Below are positions 28,837-37,599 of a stretch of DNA of 64,000 nt, one piece after another. The position numbers and the translations under genes are program-made. The notes under the pieces were generated by a model. The model saw only the letters and a program-made list of their open reading frames with translations. It did no database searches and was not told the origin of the DNA. Source of the DNA: Nocardia yamanashiensis NBRC 100130 (lineage in GTDB: Bacteria; Actinomycetota; Actinomycetes; Mycobacteriales; Mycobacteriaceae); the NCBI RefSeq assembly GCF_001613325.1, contig NZ_BDCD01000003.1, positions 1-64,000 on the forward strand, written 5' to 3'. The first letter of the stretch is position 1. Each line of letters opens with the position of its first letter.

Positions 28837-29586
28837 CGTGAGGTGCCGAAAACGGTGCATCCCAACGCTTTTCCGGCCGTCGACAGCTATCGCGAACGCC
28901 CCTCGACCCTACCCGGTGCGGTTGTGTGGACACGCGAACCCGTCGGTGTATCGAGCACGCCGGTGTTCCCGGACGGCTCCATGGATCTGCTCTGGATCGA
29001 CGGCAGGCTCGCGGTCGCGGGCCCAGACACTCAGCCGTATCAACCGGCTTTCGGACCGGCTACCCGGATCGCGGGCATCCGGTTCTTTCCCGGCTCCGCG
29101 CCCGCCCTGCTCGGCGTCCCGGCCCACGAACTACGGGACAGCCGAATCGACCTCGCCGACCTCTGGACTCCGGCCGAAACGCGTCGCGCCCACGATCTCC
29201 TCGCCCGCGCGCACAACCCGGCCGCAGGATTGGAGGCCGTCGCCGCCTGGCGGGCCGCCGAAACGGCTACGCCCGACCCGATCCTGCACGCCATCGTCAC
29301 CGAATTGCGCTCCGGCGAATCGATCTCCGCCATCGCCGACCACCTGGACCTGGGCCCACGCCGCCTGCACCGCCTATCCCTGGCGGCATTCGGCTACGGA
29401 CCCAAAACCCTGGCCCGCATCCTGCGCATGCAACGCGCCCTCGCCCTGGCCCGCGCGGGCACGCCATTCGCGGAAGTAGCCGTCCGCTCCGGCTACGCCG
29501 ATCAAGCCCACCTCTCCCGCGAGGTCCGCGCCCTCACCGGCCTGCCGCTCGGCCACTTGACGGGTGCCCGCCCCGGTCACCCCTGA
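28834..29586 (+). CDS. AraC-family regulator
   Basis: A 250-residue protein. The N-terminal domain begins [20 protein letters not shown]...[11 protein letters not shown], the DUF6597-type sensor found in many actinobacterial AraC proteins. The C-terminal ~100 residues form the double helix-turn-helix ([43 protein letters not shown]...[23 protein letters not shown]). ATG 28834 is taken; an earlier in-frame ATG at 28765 overlaps the PNPOx-like stop and is a real alternative. It overlaps the convergent VOC gene by 10 bases. Confidence 0.85.
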   Translation: MREVPKTVHPNAFPAVDSYRERPSTLPGAVVWTREPVGVSSTPVFPDGSMDLLWIDGRLAVAGPDTQPYQPAFGPATRIAGIRFFPGSAPALLGVPAHELRDSRIDLADLWTPAETRRAHDLLARAHNPAAGLEAVAAWRAAETATPDPILHAIVTELRSGESISAIADHLDLGPRRLHRLSLAAFGYGPKTLARILRMQRALALARAGTPFAEVAVRSGYADQAHLSREVRALTGLPLGHLTGARPGHP

Positions 29587-29981
29587 GCGGATTCACCCAG
29601 CGCCGCATACAGATCCACACCGTTCCCGTCCGGATCGGCCACGATCGCATACCGCTGCCCCCAGAACGCATCGAACGGCTTCACTTCCCCGTGATAGCCC
29701 GCCGCCACCAACTCGTCGAACTTCGCATCCACCGCACCGGGACTCCCACACCGCACCGCCACCCCGATCCGCCCGCCGGACCTCGCCCGCCATTCGGGAT
29801 GGAACGACCGAATGACTTCCTCGGTATCGAACGTCAAGCGCATCCCACCGGGCAACCCCACTTCCACATGCGCTTCGTTCTCCGCCCCATCCCCGATCTC
29901 CAGCCCGAGCCGCCGGTAAAACCCCAGCGCCGCCGCCATATCCGAGACAACGATCCCGATCACATCCAATTGCACAGTCAT
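29577..29981 (-). CDS. VOC/glyoxalase-family protein
   Basis: A 134-residue protein with two beta-alpha-beta-beta-beta modules: MTVQLDVIGIVVSDMAAALGFYRRLGLEI at the start and GGRIGVAVRCGSPGAVDAKFDELVAAGYHGEVKPFDAFWGQRYAIVADPDGNGVDLY in the second half. Members are metal-dependent lyases or dioxygenases, or bleomycin-type resistance proteins; the metal ligands are incomplete here, so a binding role is possible. ATG 29981. Confidence 0.85.
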   Translation of the reverse strand: MTVQLDVIGIVVSDMAAALGFYRRLGLEIGDGAENEAHVEVGLPGGMRLTFDTEEVIRSFHPEWRARSGGRIGVAVRCGSPGAVDAKFDELVAAGYHGEVKPFDAFWGQRYAIVADPDGNGVDLYAALGESAQG

Positions 29982-30070
29982 ACGCGGAACCCTACGAGCG
30001 CCCGCGCTGCCCCGTCTTGAACAAAACGGACACCCCGCGACGCTCGAGCCCGATCGGAGAGGGCGACGGA

Positions 30071-30877
30071 ATGGACCGCACCCACCACTTACACGCCTCC
30101 TCGTTCGGCACCGCCGCAGCCGCGTACGCCGCGCACCGCCCGGACTACGCCCCCACAGCGGTCGAATGGGCGCTCGAGCCCGCACCCGGTCCACGCGTGC
30201 TCGACCTCGGCGCCGGCACCGGGAAACTGACCGGCACAGTGGCGGCGCTGGGCGTGGACGTCATCGCGGTCGAACCCGACTCCGCGATGCTCGCCGAATT
30301 GCGCCGCACGCTGCCGTCGGTCCGCGCGCTGTCCGGCAGCGCCGAGCGAATCCCGCTGCCCGACGCCTCCGTGCACGCCGTACTGGCCGGAAACGCCATG
30401 CACTGGTTCGACATGGCCGTCGCCGGACCCGAGATAGCGAGAGTCCTTGCACCCGAAGGCATCCTGGCCGGACTGTGGAACCTCCTGGACGACCGCATCG
30501 ACTGGATCGCCGGACTCGCCTGGGCCGGGGGACCCGCCGCCATCGGTCCCCGGGACACCCTCGGCAGCTGGCGCACCGCGACCGCGCACCTGCACCGCTC
30601 CGGCACCGGCGAAACGGTCGCCTTCGGCACCCCCGAACAGGCTGAATTCCCGCACACCCAACGCCGTGACGCCGACTCGCTCGTCGCCACCCTCGGGACC
30701 CGCGCGGGAGTTCTGGTCATGTCGGACCCGGATCGAGCCGCCACCCTCGGCCGCATACGGGAGTTCCTCGCACGAACGTCGGAAGCGAACACGGGCGAAT
30801 TCGAGCTCCCGATGCTGACCGGTGTACTGCGGGTGCGGCGGTCGTCCAGCCGACATCACGATTCCCGGCTTGCGTGA
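30071..30877 (+). CDS. SAM-dependent class I methyltransferase
   Basis: A 268-residue protein. Motif I is VLDLGAGTGKLT at ~43-54, the acidic residue ending the second strand lies in VIAVEPDSAML, and LPDASVHAVLAGNAMHWFD is the motif IV/post-motif region of the Methyltransf_11 group. A leading HLHASSFGTAAAAYAAHRPDY is typical of these enzymes. The acceptor is unknown. ATG 30071 has GAGAGGGCGA upstream. Its stop is directly adjacent to the end of the convergent ligase gene (30877/30878). Confidence 0.88.
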   Translation: MDRTHHLHASSFGTAAAAYAAHRPDYAPTAVEWALEPAPGPRVLDLGAGTGKLTGTVAALGVDVIAVEPDSAMLAELRRTLPSVRALSGSAERIPLPDASVHAVLAGNAMHWFDMAVAGPEIARVLAPEGILAGLWNLLDDRIDWIAGLAWAGGPAAIGPRDTLGSWRTATAHLHRSGTGETVAFGTPEQAEFPHTQRRDADSLVATLGTRAGVLVMSDPDRAATLGRIREFLARTSEANTGEFELPMLTGVLRVRRSSSRHHDSRLA

Positions 30878-32932
30878 CTACGACGTGGAATCGTCGGAAG
30901 GCCCTGCCAGTAGCCGTTTGAGTACCTTGCCGGTTTCGCCGCGTGGGAGGGACGGGAGGAAGACGATGTCTCGGGGCACGCTGAAGCGGCTCAGGCGGTT
31001 TCGCACGTAGCGGCGGACCATTTCCGGGTCCAGGCCCGAGCCGTCTCGTTTGACGATGTAGGCGGCCAGGCGCTCGCCGAAGTCGTGGTCGGGTACGCCG
31101 ATCACCGCTACTTCGCTGACCTGGGGGAGGTGGGCGAGGGCTTCCTCGACCGGGCGGGGGAAGACGTTCTCGCCGCCGGAGATGATCATCTCGTCGTCGC
31201 GGCCGGCGATGAACAAGCGGCCCGCGGCATCGAGGTAGCCGAGATCGCCGGTGTCGAGCAGGCCGCCTACCTCGTCGGGTGGCGGGCAGTTGACGTAGCC
31301 GTCGAAGAGCATGTGGTTGCCGACGAAGATGCGGCCGGTCGCGCCCACCGGCACCGGTCGCCGGTTCTCGCCCAGCACGGCGATTTTGGTGCCCAGTGGC
31401 GGTCGTCCGGCGGTGGTGGGGGAGATGCGCAGGTCCGCGGGCGTCGCGACGGTCGCCCACGAGACCTCGGTGGAGCCGTACACGTTGTAGAGGATGTCGC
31501 CGAACACGTCCATGAACCGCAGCACCGTCGCCGCCGCCAGCGGTGCGCCGCAACTGGCCACCACGCGCAGGCTCGACAGGTCGTGGCGGGCGCGCACGGC
31601 GAGGGGCAGATCGAGGATGCGCTGCACCATGGTCGGCACCACCACGAGCACCTGGACGCCGTGCTCGGCGATCTGCCGCAGGCAGTCTTCGGCGTCGAAG
31701 TCCTCCGAGAGCACCACGGTATCGCGCAGTGCCACGCTCAATTGCAGGGTGGCCAGCCCCCAGGTGTGGAACAGCGGTGCGGCGATGAGCATGGTCTCGT
31801 TCATGCGCAAGGGAATTCGGGACAGCAGCGCCGCGATGGTGGCGAAGCCCTTGGCATGCGGGCGGCGCGCGCCCTTCGGGGTGCCGCTGGTACCGCTGGT
31901 GAGCACCACCAGTTTCCCGGGCCGTGCCGGTCGGTCGAAGCCGGATCCACCGGCCTCCGCCAACGCCGCGATGGTGTGCTCGCCGGGCACGTCGTCGGTG
32001 CGATAGCGCCGGATATCGGCGTGCAGATAGTGCACGAGGTGTTCGAGATCGCTGTCCACGAACAAGGTCCCGAGCTGATGTCGCTGCACGAGGTCCTCGA
32101 TGCGCCGCGCCGACAGTCCGGCGTTCAGCAGCACCACATCGACCCCGAGTTTGCCTGCCGCGACCATGGTTTCGACCATGCCCACGCGATTGCGCGCCAG
32201 CAGCCCCACCGCGTCCCCGGGCACCAGGCCGAGTCCGGCGACGGCGCTCGCCAGGGCGTGACTGCGCTCGTGGATCTCGCGAAAGGTCCGGCTGCCCCGA
32301 TCGTCGACGACGGCGGTCCGCTTGGGCGACGCGGCGGCCGCCGCCGCGTACCCGCCCGCCAGATTGAATCCCCATTTGACCAGTCCGCCCAGTTGTTTCA
32401 CCCCGCGATCGATCCGCCCGGTGACGACGCCGGTCGTCACCACCTGCCGGGCGATCCGCAATCGCCGCCGCATCGGCGCGTCCTCGCCATTGTCGATGAT
32501 CGAGGTCGGGGCTCCGGCCGCCAGCTCGGCGAGCCGGCGCAGGGCATCCCGGGTCCAGTCGGTGACGACCGAATTCGCCTGTCCGGCAATGGCGGGATGA
32601 ATCCGCCCCGGCGCGAAGTAGGTGACCGTGACCCGGGTGCCGTTCTCGCGTGCCCGGAACCGGATCAGCGCGAAGCTGCCCGTGTCCGGGCATTGGAGCT
32701 CGAGGCCGTCGCTGCGCCCGGCGCGCACATCGATGCACACCGTGCGGACACCGGCCTCGGACGTCCCGACCCGCAGCTCCCACCGCGATCCGCCGTCCGG
32801 CGTGGTGACGCGCTCACAGCCGCCGATCCCGGTGCAGATCCGCGGGTAGACCAACGGGTCGGTCAGCAACTCCCGCAGCGATTGCGCCGCGACCGGCAAT
32901 TCCACGGTCGTATCAAATATCTCGGTTACCAC
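30878..32932 (-). CDS. START-like (SRPBCC) domain fused to fatty-acyl-CoA/AMP ligase
   Basis: A 684-residue protein. Residues ~1-150 have the polyketide-cyclase/SRPBCC pattern (VTEIFDTTVELPVAAQSLRELLTDPLVYPRICTGIGGCERV, then FALIRFRARENGTRVTVTYFAPG). After a basic linker comes a full adenylate-forming ligase: VLTSGTSGTPKGARR (P-loop), APLFHTWG, VYGSTEVSWA, GLLDTGDLGYLD, and GRDDEMIISGGENVFP, ending with GETGKVLK, which holds the catalytic lysine. The ligase part resembles mycobacterial FadD12-type enzymes. It should activate a carboxylic acid as acyl-AMP/acyl-CoA; the N-terminal pocket may bind the lipid. Start GTG 32932, weak ribosome site. Confidence 0.88.
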   Translation of the reverse strand: MVTEIFDTTVELPVAAQSLRELLTDPLVYPRICTGIGGCERVTTPDGGSRWELRVGTSEAGVRTVCIDVRAGRSDGLELQCPDTGSFALIRFRARENGTRVTVTYFAPGRIHPAIAGQANSVVTDWTRDALRRLAELAAGAPTSIIDNGEDAPMRRRLRIARQVVTTGVVTGRIDRGVKQLGGLVKWGFNLAGGYAAAAAASPKRTAVVDDRGSRTFREIHERSHALASAVAGLGLVPGDAVGLLARNRVGMVETMVAAGKLGVDVVLLNAGLSARRIEDLVQRHQLGTLFVDSDLEHLVHYLHADIRRYRTDDVPGEHTIAALAEAGGSGFDRPARPGKLVVLTSGTSGTPKGARRPHAKGFATIAALLSRIPLRMNETMLIAAPLFHTWGLATLQLSVALRDTVVLSEDFDAEDCLRQIAEHGVQVLVVVPTMVQRILDLPLAVRARHDLSSLRVVASCGAPLAAATVLRFMDVFGDILYNVYGSTEVSWATVATPADLRISPTTAGRPPLGTKIAVLGENRRPVPVGATGRIFVGNHMLFDGYVNCPPPDEVGGLLDTGDLGYLDAAGRLFIAGRDDEMIISGGENVFPRPVEEALAHLPQVSEVAVIGVPDHDFGERLAAYIVKRDGSGLDPEMVRRYVRNRLSRFSVPRDIVFLPSLPRGETGKVLKRLLAGPSDDSTS

Positions 32933-33102
32933 AGTCTCGCGGTTCTGGCCGGGCCGATTCCACCATCCCGAATCGGCGGGAGCCCCTTTATATCCGCGCG
33001 CGCGTGGTCGGCTGACCAAGATCGCCGGGTTCTGTGACGGCCCCCTGCCGACGCCGGAATCGATTGTGGGAGTGGACCAAAGCGGTCACCGCGCTGGCGG
33101 GA

Positions 33103-33510
33103 TCAGGCGAGTGACACCACCTTGGCTTGACCGGTGACGACGGTGTCGTTGCGATCGACCAGCGCGACCCGCACCTGCACCGTCTGTCCCGCGGCGAGCG
33201 GCGCGGACGCCCCGGAAGCGCCGGTGAGGACGACGACCGCGGTGTGCGCGCTGCCGTCACAGGTGACGTCGCGCTGGCTGCCGGTGGCGGCGGGGCTCTC
33301 GGCATTGGGATCGCCCGCCATGGCCTGAATGCTCGCGACCCCGGCCGAGGCATCACAGCTGTAGTCGACCTGCACATTGGCCGGGCCGACACCGCTGACG
33401 TCGATGCTGTTGGCGGCGGATGCCGGACCGGCGGTCGCGACCAGTAGGCCGAGCGCGCCGAGCGTGGTGAGAAGGAGTGCGGGCCGTCGGTAGTGCTGCT
33501 TGGACACCAT
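33103..33510 (-). CDS. Small secreted protein
   Basis: A 135-residue preprotein. It has a Sec signal peptide with basic N-region, hydrophobic core LLLTTLGALGLLVATAG and likely cleavage after PASA. The mature ~102 residues are predicted beta-rich, with one cysteine pair (YSCDASAG and DVTCDGSA), resembling an Ig-like or transthyretin-like secreted domain. ATG 33510 has GCAGGAGGT upstream. No family name can be given. It ends 170 bases after the ligase gene start and could share its direction but not its promoter. Confidence 0.7.
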   Translation of the reverse strand: MVSKQHYRRPALLLTTLGALGLLVATAGPASAANSIDVSGVGPANVQVDYSCDASAGVASIQAMAGDPNAESPAATGSQRDVTCDGSAHTAVVVLTGASGASAPLAAGQTVQVRVALVDRNDTVVTGQAKVVSLA

Positions 33511-33762
33511 GGATTTTCGACCTCCTGCGTAGCGGAAACGATTGCCGGACACATCGGAGTTGCCGAACACCTGTGAAGTTGCCGAACCGAGCGGAGCAGA
33601 AATCGCGGGCTTCGCGCACCGCGCTTCCATGGTCCCAGACCGTGCTCAGCCGGTCCGCCCCGGCACCGCTACACCGGTGGTTCGCTCGCCCAGGACCCGC
33701 TCCCGCCGCGTCGTTCCGCCGTTTTCGTTGTAGCGGCGACCCCGCTGGTTCCGCTGTCGTGA

Positions 33763-34266
33763 CTACTCCGCCGGTTTCACCGGCGCGACCTCCCGCTGCA
33801 CCGCCAGTTGCACCGGCGCGGCCTCCCGTCGTTCGGCCCGCCGCACCGCCCAGCCTGGCGGCGTCGCCTCGGACTTCTCCCGCAAGGCCGCCTGCCGGAT
33901 ATCGAGCTCCCGGATACCGGTCCGCAATTCCGCCGGATCCTCCAGCGTTTGCAGTGAGCGATACCGGTCGGCCTGCGCCTCGTACACCGACCGCAGCATC
34001 CGGCATTCGGCCTGGTGCACATCGCAATTCAACGCCGTGTGGACGATGGTGCAGATGGCGGCGCCCAGGGCCAGGTAGGCCGGCAGATTCCCGGCCTCCT
34101 TGGTGCCCAGCACCACCGACCCGGCCACGGTGGACAGCACCGCGGCCCCGACGACGAGAATGACATTGGCGGGCCGCAGCGTGGACAACCAGGTGGAGTA
34201 GGCCCGGGCGCGAACCCGGCATTCCCGCTCGCGAGCCGCGGCGACAGCGTGAAAGTCGAGCACCAC
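33763..34266 (-). CDS. SLATT-like two-span membrane protein
   Basis: About 167 residues. A basic N-terminal helix (ARERECRVRARAYSTWLSTLR) leads into two membrane helices (NVILVVGAAVLSTVAGSVVL and AYLALGAAICTIVHTAL), then a cytoplasmic helical tail with YEAQADRYRSLQTLEDPAELRTGIRELDIRQAALREKSEA. This is the layout of SLATT domains, two-helix effectors associated with nucleotide-sensing defence systems. The start is uncertain: GTG 34266 is preferred, while GTG 34374 extends it through atypical sequence. No SMODS or SLOG gene is adjacent. Confidence 0.6.
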   Translation of the reverse strand: MVLDFHAVAAARERECRVRARAYSTWLSTLRPANVILVVGAAVLSTVAGSVVLGTKEAGNLPAYLALGAAICTIVHTALNCDVHQAECRMLRSVYEAQADRYRSLQTLEDPAELRTGIRELDIRQAALREKSEATPPGWAVRRAERREAAPVQLAVQREVAPVKPAE

Positions 34267-34393
34267 CTTGATATTTCCGCACCGCGCCCACCGCCGCCAC
34301 GATTCCGCCGAACCTCTTGACGCCCATCGGTATCCGCCGGTCGCCGCGGTCCCGGAGTGGGTCGGGCCCGCCACCTGGGATCGGGCGAACCGC

Positions 34394-35263
34394 TCAGCTC
34401 GCGGTGAGGTCCGCCGCCCGGCCCGGGCGGGTGGGCGTCCAGCCGAGTTCGGTGCGCGCCTTGGCGGCGGAGGCGAGCTGATCGAGCATGAAGGCTTCCA
34501 CCATGACGCCCCAATACTGTTGTGCGTCTTCGGGATTCCAGTCCGCGACCTGCGCGCCGTGCCGTTCGGCGACCGCGCGCGCCGCGTCGGCGACCCGGAC
34601 GGATTCGTCGAGGGCCGCGAGGTAGACCGACCCGGCGGGCGCGGATTCCACCGCCAGGGCGTACAGCTCGCCGAGATCGTCGACGTGCACGACCGGCCAG
34701 CGGTTCGAGCCGTCGCCGAAGTGCCGCACCACAGGACCGTCGGGGGTCTGCTGCGGGGCCAGCAGGATTGCGGGATAGCCCTTTCCGGCGCCGTAGACCA
34801 GGCCCGGGCGGATGCGCACGGTGCGCACGCCGCGGGCGTGGCCGGTCTCCTCGATGAGCTTCTCGACCGCGGGCCGCCAGGACACCACCAGCGGCGGCGC
34901 CAGCGGGGACTCCTCGGTCAGGGCGGTCTCGCCGGAATGGCCGTGCACCCAGATTCCGCTGGTGTACACGAACGCCTTTCCGGTGCCGGCGAACGCGTCG
35001 AGCACGGTCTCGGCGACGATCCGGTCGAGTTCGCCCGCCCGCTCGTCATTGCTGGAGGCCGCGTGCACCACCGCATCCACATCGGCGAGTGCGGAGGTGA
35101 GCGCCGCCGGATCGAACAGGTCGGCCACCAGCGTCTCCACCTGCTCGGGAACCTCGCGGCCGGCGCTCGTCACCGTGCCGATCACGCGATGTCCGCGGTT
35201 GAGCAGCGCCCGCGCCGCCGCGCCACCGATCGCGCCCGACACGCCCGTCACCAGAACCTTCAT
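34394..35263 (-). CDS. NAD-dependent epimerase/dehydratase-family protein
   Basis: A 289-residue extended SDR. VTGVSGAIGGAAARALL (5-21) carries the GxxGxxG loop, VVHAASSND follows the fourth strand, SGIWVHG is the serine motif, and RPGLVYGAG is the typical late motif. The usual YxxxK tyrosine is not obvious, so catalysis may differ. ATG 35263 with AAGGAG upstream. It is divergent from an ECF41 sigma gene. ECF41 genes are typically linked to COE genes (carboxymuconolactone decarboxylases, oxidoreductases or epimerases), so this is the likely partner. Confidence 0.85.
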   Translation of the reverse strand: MKVLVTGVSGAIGGAAARALLNRGHRVIGTVTSAGREVPEQVETLVADLFDPAALTSALADVDAVVHAASSNDERAGELDRIVAETVLDAFAGTGKAFVYTSGIWVHGHSGETALTEESPLAPPLVVSWRPAVEKLIEETGHARGVRTVRIRPGLVYGAGKGYPAILLAPQQTPDGPVVRHFGDGSNRWPVVHVDDLGELYALAVESAPAGSVYLAALDESVRVADAARAVAERHGAQVADWNPEDAQQYWGVMVEAFMLDQLASAAKARTELGWTPTRPGRAADLTAS

Positions 35264-35383
35264 CAGAGACTCCTTGCCCAGTCGGCGACTACTTCTATCG
35301 CCGGTAACCGATCTAGCCGCGTACACGGTGTGTAACGACGATAGAGAATCTATCACTGCTAGATCATGAAGTCGAATCGCGTC

Positions 35384-35410
35384 TGTCACACCGCGGTTCG
35401 GGGCGGTGTC
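35384..35410 (+). promoter_or_regulatory. Putative ECF41-type promoter
   Basis: TGTCACA at 35384-35390 followed 16 bases later by TGTC (35407-35410). The reported ECF41 promoter has a TGTCACA -35 element and a CGTC -10 element, so the -35 matches exactly and the -10 in three of four bases. It lies 34 bases before the sigma factor ATG and predicts autoregulation. Confidence 0.55.
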
Positions 35411-35444
35411 TGTATGTCGAGGCCATCGACACACAGGAGGAGAT

Positions 35445-36317
35445 ATGGGCGCGGACCCGTTCACCGTGCATCGCAGTCTGCTGTTCACCGTCGCCTACGA
35501 GATGCTCGGATCCGCCGCCGATGCCGACGATGTGGTGCAGGAGACCTGGCTGCGCTGGCGCGAGGTCGATCGGGCGGGGGTGCGCGATCCGCGGGCCTAT
35601 CTGGTGCGGATGGTGACTCGCCAGTCGCTCAACCGGATTCGCACGATGGCCCGGCGGCGCGAGGATTATCTGGGGGAGTGGCTGCCCGAACCCGTGCTGA
35701 CCGGTCCGGATGTGGCCGAGGACGTCGAGCTGGCGGAGAGCGTGTCGATCGCCATGCTGACGGTGCTGGAAACGCTCGCGCCGACCGAGCGCGCGGTGTT
35801 CGTGCTGCGCGAGGTGTTCGATGTGCCGCACGACGAGATCGCCGGGGCGGTGGGGAAATCGGCGGCGGCGGTGCGGCAGATCGCGCGCCGGGCCCGGGAG
35901 CATGTGGCAGCGCGCCGCCCGCGGGTGCGGGTGAGCCGGGACGAGCAGCGGATGGTGGTGGAACGGTTCCGGTCGGCCGTCGAAACCGGTGATCTCCAGG
36001 GGCTTTTCGATGTGCTGGCCCCGGATGTGGTGTTCGTGGCGGACGGCGGCGGTCTGGTGCCCGCCGTGCCGCACCCGATCGCAGGCGCCTCGCAGGTGGC
36101 CGCTTTCATCGCCCGCTTCCCCCGGCTGGCGCCCGGGGCGGTGGTCACGGTGGTCTGGATCAATGGCGCTCCGGTCCTGCGCATCGATGCCGGCGGCAAC
36201 CTCGAGGCGGCGATCAGCCCGGTCGTGGAATCCGGGCTGATCACCCGGGTCTACGCGATCCGCAACCCGCACAAGCTCGTTCGCCTCGGTGAGGCCATGC
36301 GATTGAGCCGCAGCTGA
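35445..36317 (+). CDS. ECF41-type sigma factor (SigJ-like) with fused SnoaL-like domain
   Basis: A 290-residue protein. Sigma-2 spans ~5-75 (LLFTVAYEMLGSAADADDVVQETWLRW, then VRDPRAYLVRMVTRQSLNRIR), sigma-4 ~105-160 (LETLAPTERAVFVLREVFDVPHDEIAGAVGKSAAAVRQIARRAREHV), and the last ~120 residues form an NTF2/SnoaL-like regulatory domain. In the ECF41 group this domain replaces an anti-sigma factor and modulates activity. ATG 35445 is preceded by AGGAGGAG. It probably controls itself and the divergent epimerase. Confidence 0.92.
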   Translation: MGADPFTVHRSLLFTVAYEMLGSAADADDVVQETWLRWREVDRAGVRDPRAYLVRMVTRQSLNRIRTMARRREDYLGEWLPEPVLTGPDVAEDVELAESVSIAMLTVLETLAPTERAVFVLREVFDVPHDEIAGAVGKSAAAVRQIARRAREHVAARRPRVRVSRDEQRMVVERFRSAVETGDLQGLFDVLAPDVVFVADGGGLVPAVPHPIAGASQVAAFIARFPRLAPGAVVTVVWINGAPVLRIDAGGNLEAAISPVVESGLITRVYAIRNPHKLVRLGEAMRLSRS

Positions 36318-36329
36318 CGCGCGGCGCGG

Positions 36330-36917
36330 TCAGCGCAGCTGCCGTCCCAGCACCTCGTCATCGAAGGTGCGGTCACCGAGCCGGAAGTTGCGCCGCGCCA
36401 CCGGTTCGAAGCCGAACTTGCGATAGAACCGCTTGGCCCGTTCGTTCTCCTCGTTGACGCCCAGCCAGACCGCGGCGCACCCGTCGGCGCGGGCCGCGCG
36501 CACGACTTCGTCCATCAGCGCGGCGGCGGTGCCGGTGCCGTGCCGGGCGGGATCGACGTAGAGCTTGGACAGGTAGGCGGTGCGCTCGGACTTCCAGCCG
36601 GGCGGGCAGTCGGAATGTCCGATGCCGTGCAGCGCGAGGGCGTAGCCGACGGGTGCGTCCGCGGGTCCGGCGATGAAGACCCGGCATTCGGGATCGTTCA
36701 GGTACGCGCGGAAGGATTCGATATCGAGCTGATGGGCGATGAATGCATCGATGTCCTTGCGTGCCAGCCATTTCGGGCAGGCCAGCGGAAAGGTGCGGGC
36801 TGCCAGTTCCGCCAGCGCCGCCGCCCGGCCGGGAGCATCACCGACCAGTCGGATGGGCGCCACGCCGTCCGGTGTGGACATCGGTTCTTCCAGCAGGTGC
36901 GACGACACGGCGGGCAT
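36330..36917 (-). CDS. GNAT-family N-acetyltransferase
   Basis: A 195-residue protein. The acetyl-CoA site is YLSKLYVDPARHGTGTAAALMDEVVRAA, where the usual RxxGxG/A appears as RHGTGTA. Motif B is seen in WLGVNEENERAKRFYRKFGFEPV. The substrate is unknown. ATG 36917 has TTGGAG upstream; ATG 36881 is an alternative. It is divergent from a TetR gene, with two copies of an operator-like sequence between them, so it is probably the regulated target. Confidence 0.88.
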   Translation of the reverse strand: MPAVSSHLLEEPMSTPDGVAPIRLVGDAPGRAAALAELAARTFPLACPKWLARKDIDAFIAHQLDIESFRAYLNDPECRVFIAGPADAPVGYALALHGIGHSDCPPGWKSERTAYLSKLYVDPARHGTGTAAALMDEVVRAARADGCAAVWLGVNEENERAKRFYRKFGFEPVARRNFRLGDRTFDDEVLGRQLR

Positions 36918-36927
36918 CTCGGCTCCA

Positions 36928-36949
36928 AACGCAAACGGTTAGTTGTGTT
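36928..36949. promoter_or_regulatory. TetR operator copy 1
   Basis: CGCAAACGGTTAGTTGTG at 36930-36947 matches the reverse complement of operator copy 2 in 16 of 18 bases. It lies 11 bases from the acetyltransferase start, where binding would block that promoter. Confidence 0.6.
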
Positions 36950-36978
36950 TCTCGGAGGCTAGCAATCGCCCCGCCGAG

Positions 36979-37000
36979 AACGCAACTAACCGGTTGCGTT
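36979..37000. promoter_or_regulatory. TetR operator copy 2
   Basis: Perfect 8-base arms AACGCAAC and GTTGCGTT around TAACCG, ending 16 bases before the TetR ATG. It is inverted relative to copy 1, and the two centres are 51 bases apart, about five helical turns. Confidence 0.65.
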
Positions 37001-37016
37001 CTGTAGGCTGGCCGAT

Positions 37017-37598
37017 ATGGGATGGGATACCGCCGGCCGCCGCAAGCTGCTGTTGGAGGCCGCCACCGGCCATTTCGCCGAGCACGGCCTCGCGGGTGCG
37101 CGCGTGGACGCCATCGCCGCCGCGGCCGGGGTGAACAAGCAGCGCATCTACCAGTACTTCGGCGACAAGGACGCCCTCTTCGCCGAGGTCATGCGTCAGG
37201 CCATGGAGAACACCATCGGCGCCGCCGAACTCAGCGGTTCGGGCCCGGAAGCCTTGGTGCACTACGCCGCCCGCCTCTTCGACACCTACGCCGCCCACCC
37301 CGACCTGGCCCGCCTGCTCGCCTGGGAAGCCCTGGAACGCCGCGCCCCCATCGCCTTCGACGACCGCGTCACGGCCTGGACCCACAAGACCGCGGCCCTG
37401 CGCACCGCCCTACCCCACCTCGACGACGAATCCGCCCGCCACCTACTACTGTCCACCTTCACCCTGGTCACCGGCTGGTGGTCACTACGCCAGCTCCAAG
37501 CCGTCCTGCTCCCCGCTGCCTCCGGCGACCACCCCCGCCGCGAAGAACTCCTCGACCAGATCCGCCGCCTCGCCCAGTCCGCGCGCGGGGAAGTCTGA
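37017..37598 (+). CDS. TetR-family regulator
   Basis: A 193-residue protein. The helix-turn-helix spans ~8-52 (RRKLLLEAATGHFAEHGLAGARVDAIAAAAGVNKQRIYQYFGDKDALFAEVM) with the usual YxYFGDKDAL end. The ligand domain (WEALERRAPIAFDDRV...FTLVTGWWSLRQLQAVLLP) is not assignable. ATG 37017. It lies divergent from the acetyltransferase; the two operators between them suggest it represses both genes. Confidence 0.92.
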   Translation: MGWDTAGRRKLLLEAATGHFAEHGLAGARVDAIAAAAGVNKQRIYQYFGDKDALFAEVMRQAMENTIGAAELSGSGPEALVHYAARLFDTYAAHPDLARLLAWEALERRAPIAFDDRVTAWTHKTAALRTALPHLDDESARHLLLSTFTLVTGWWSLRQLQAVLLPAASGDHPRREELLDQIRRLAQSARGEV

Positions 37599-37599
37599 A

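Noticed and set aside
31085..33037. Very long open frame antisense to the ligase fusion.
   Set aside because: It is a high-GC shadow: no family motifs, atypical residue composition, and the minus-strand gene has complete ligase motifs.
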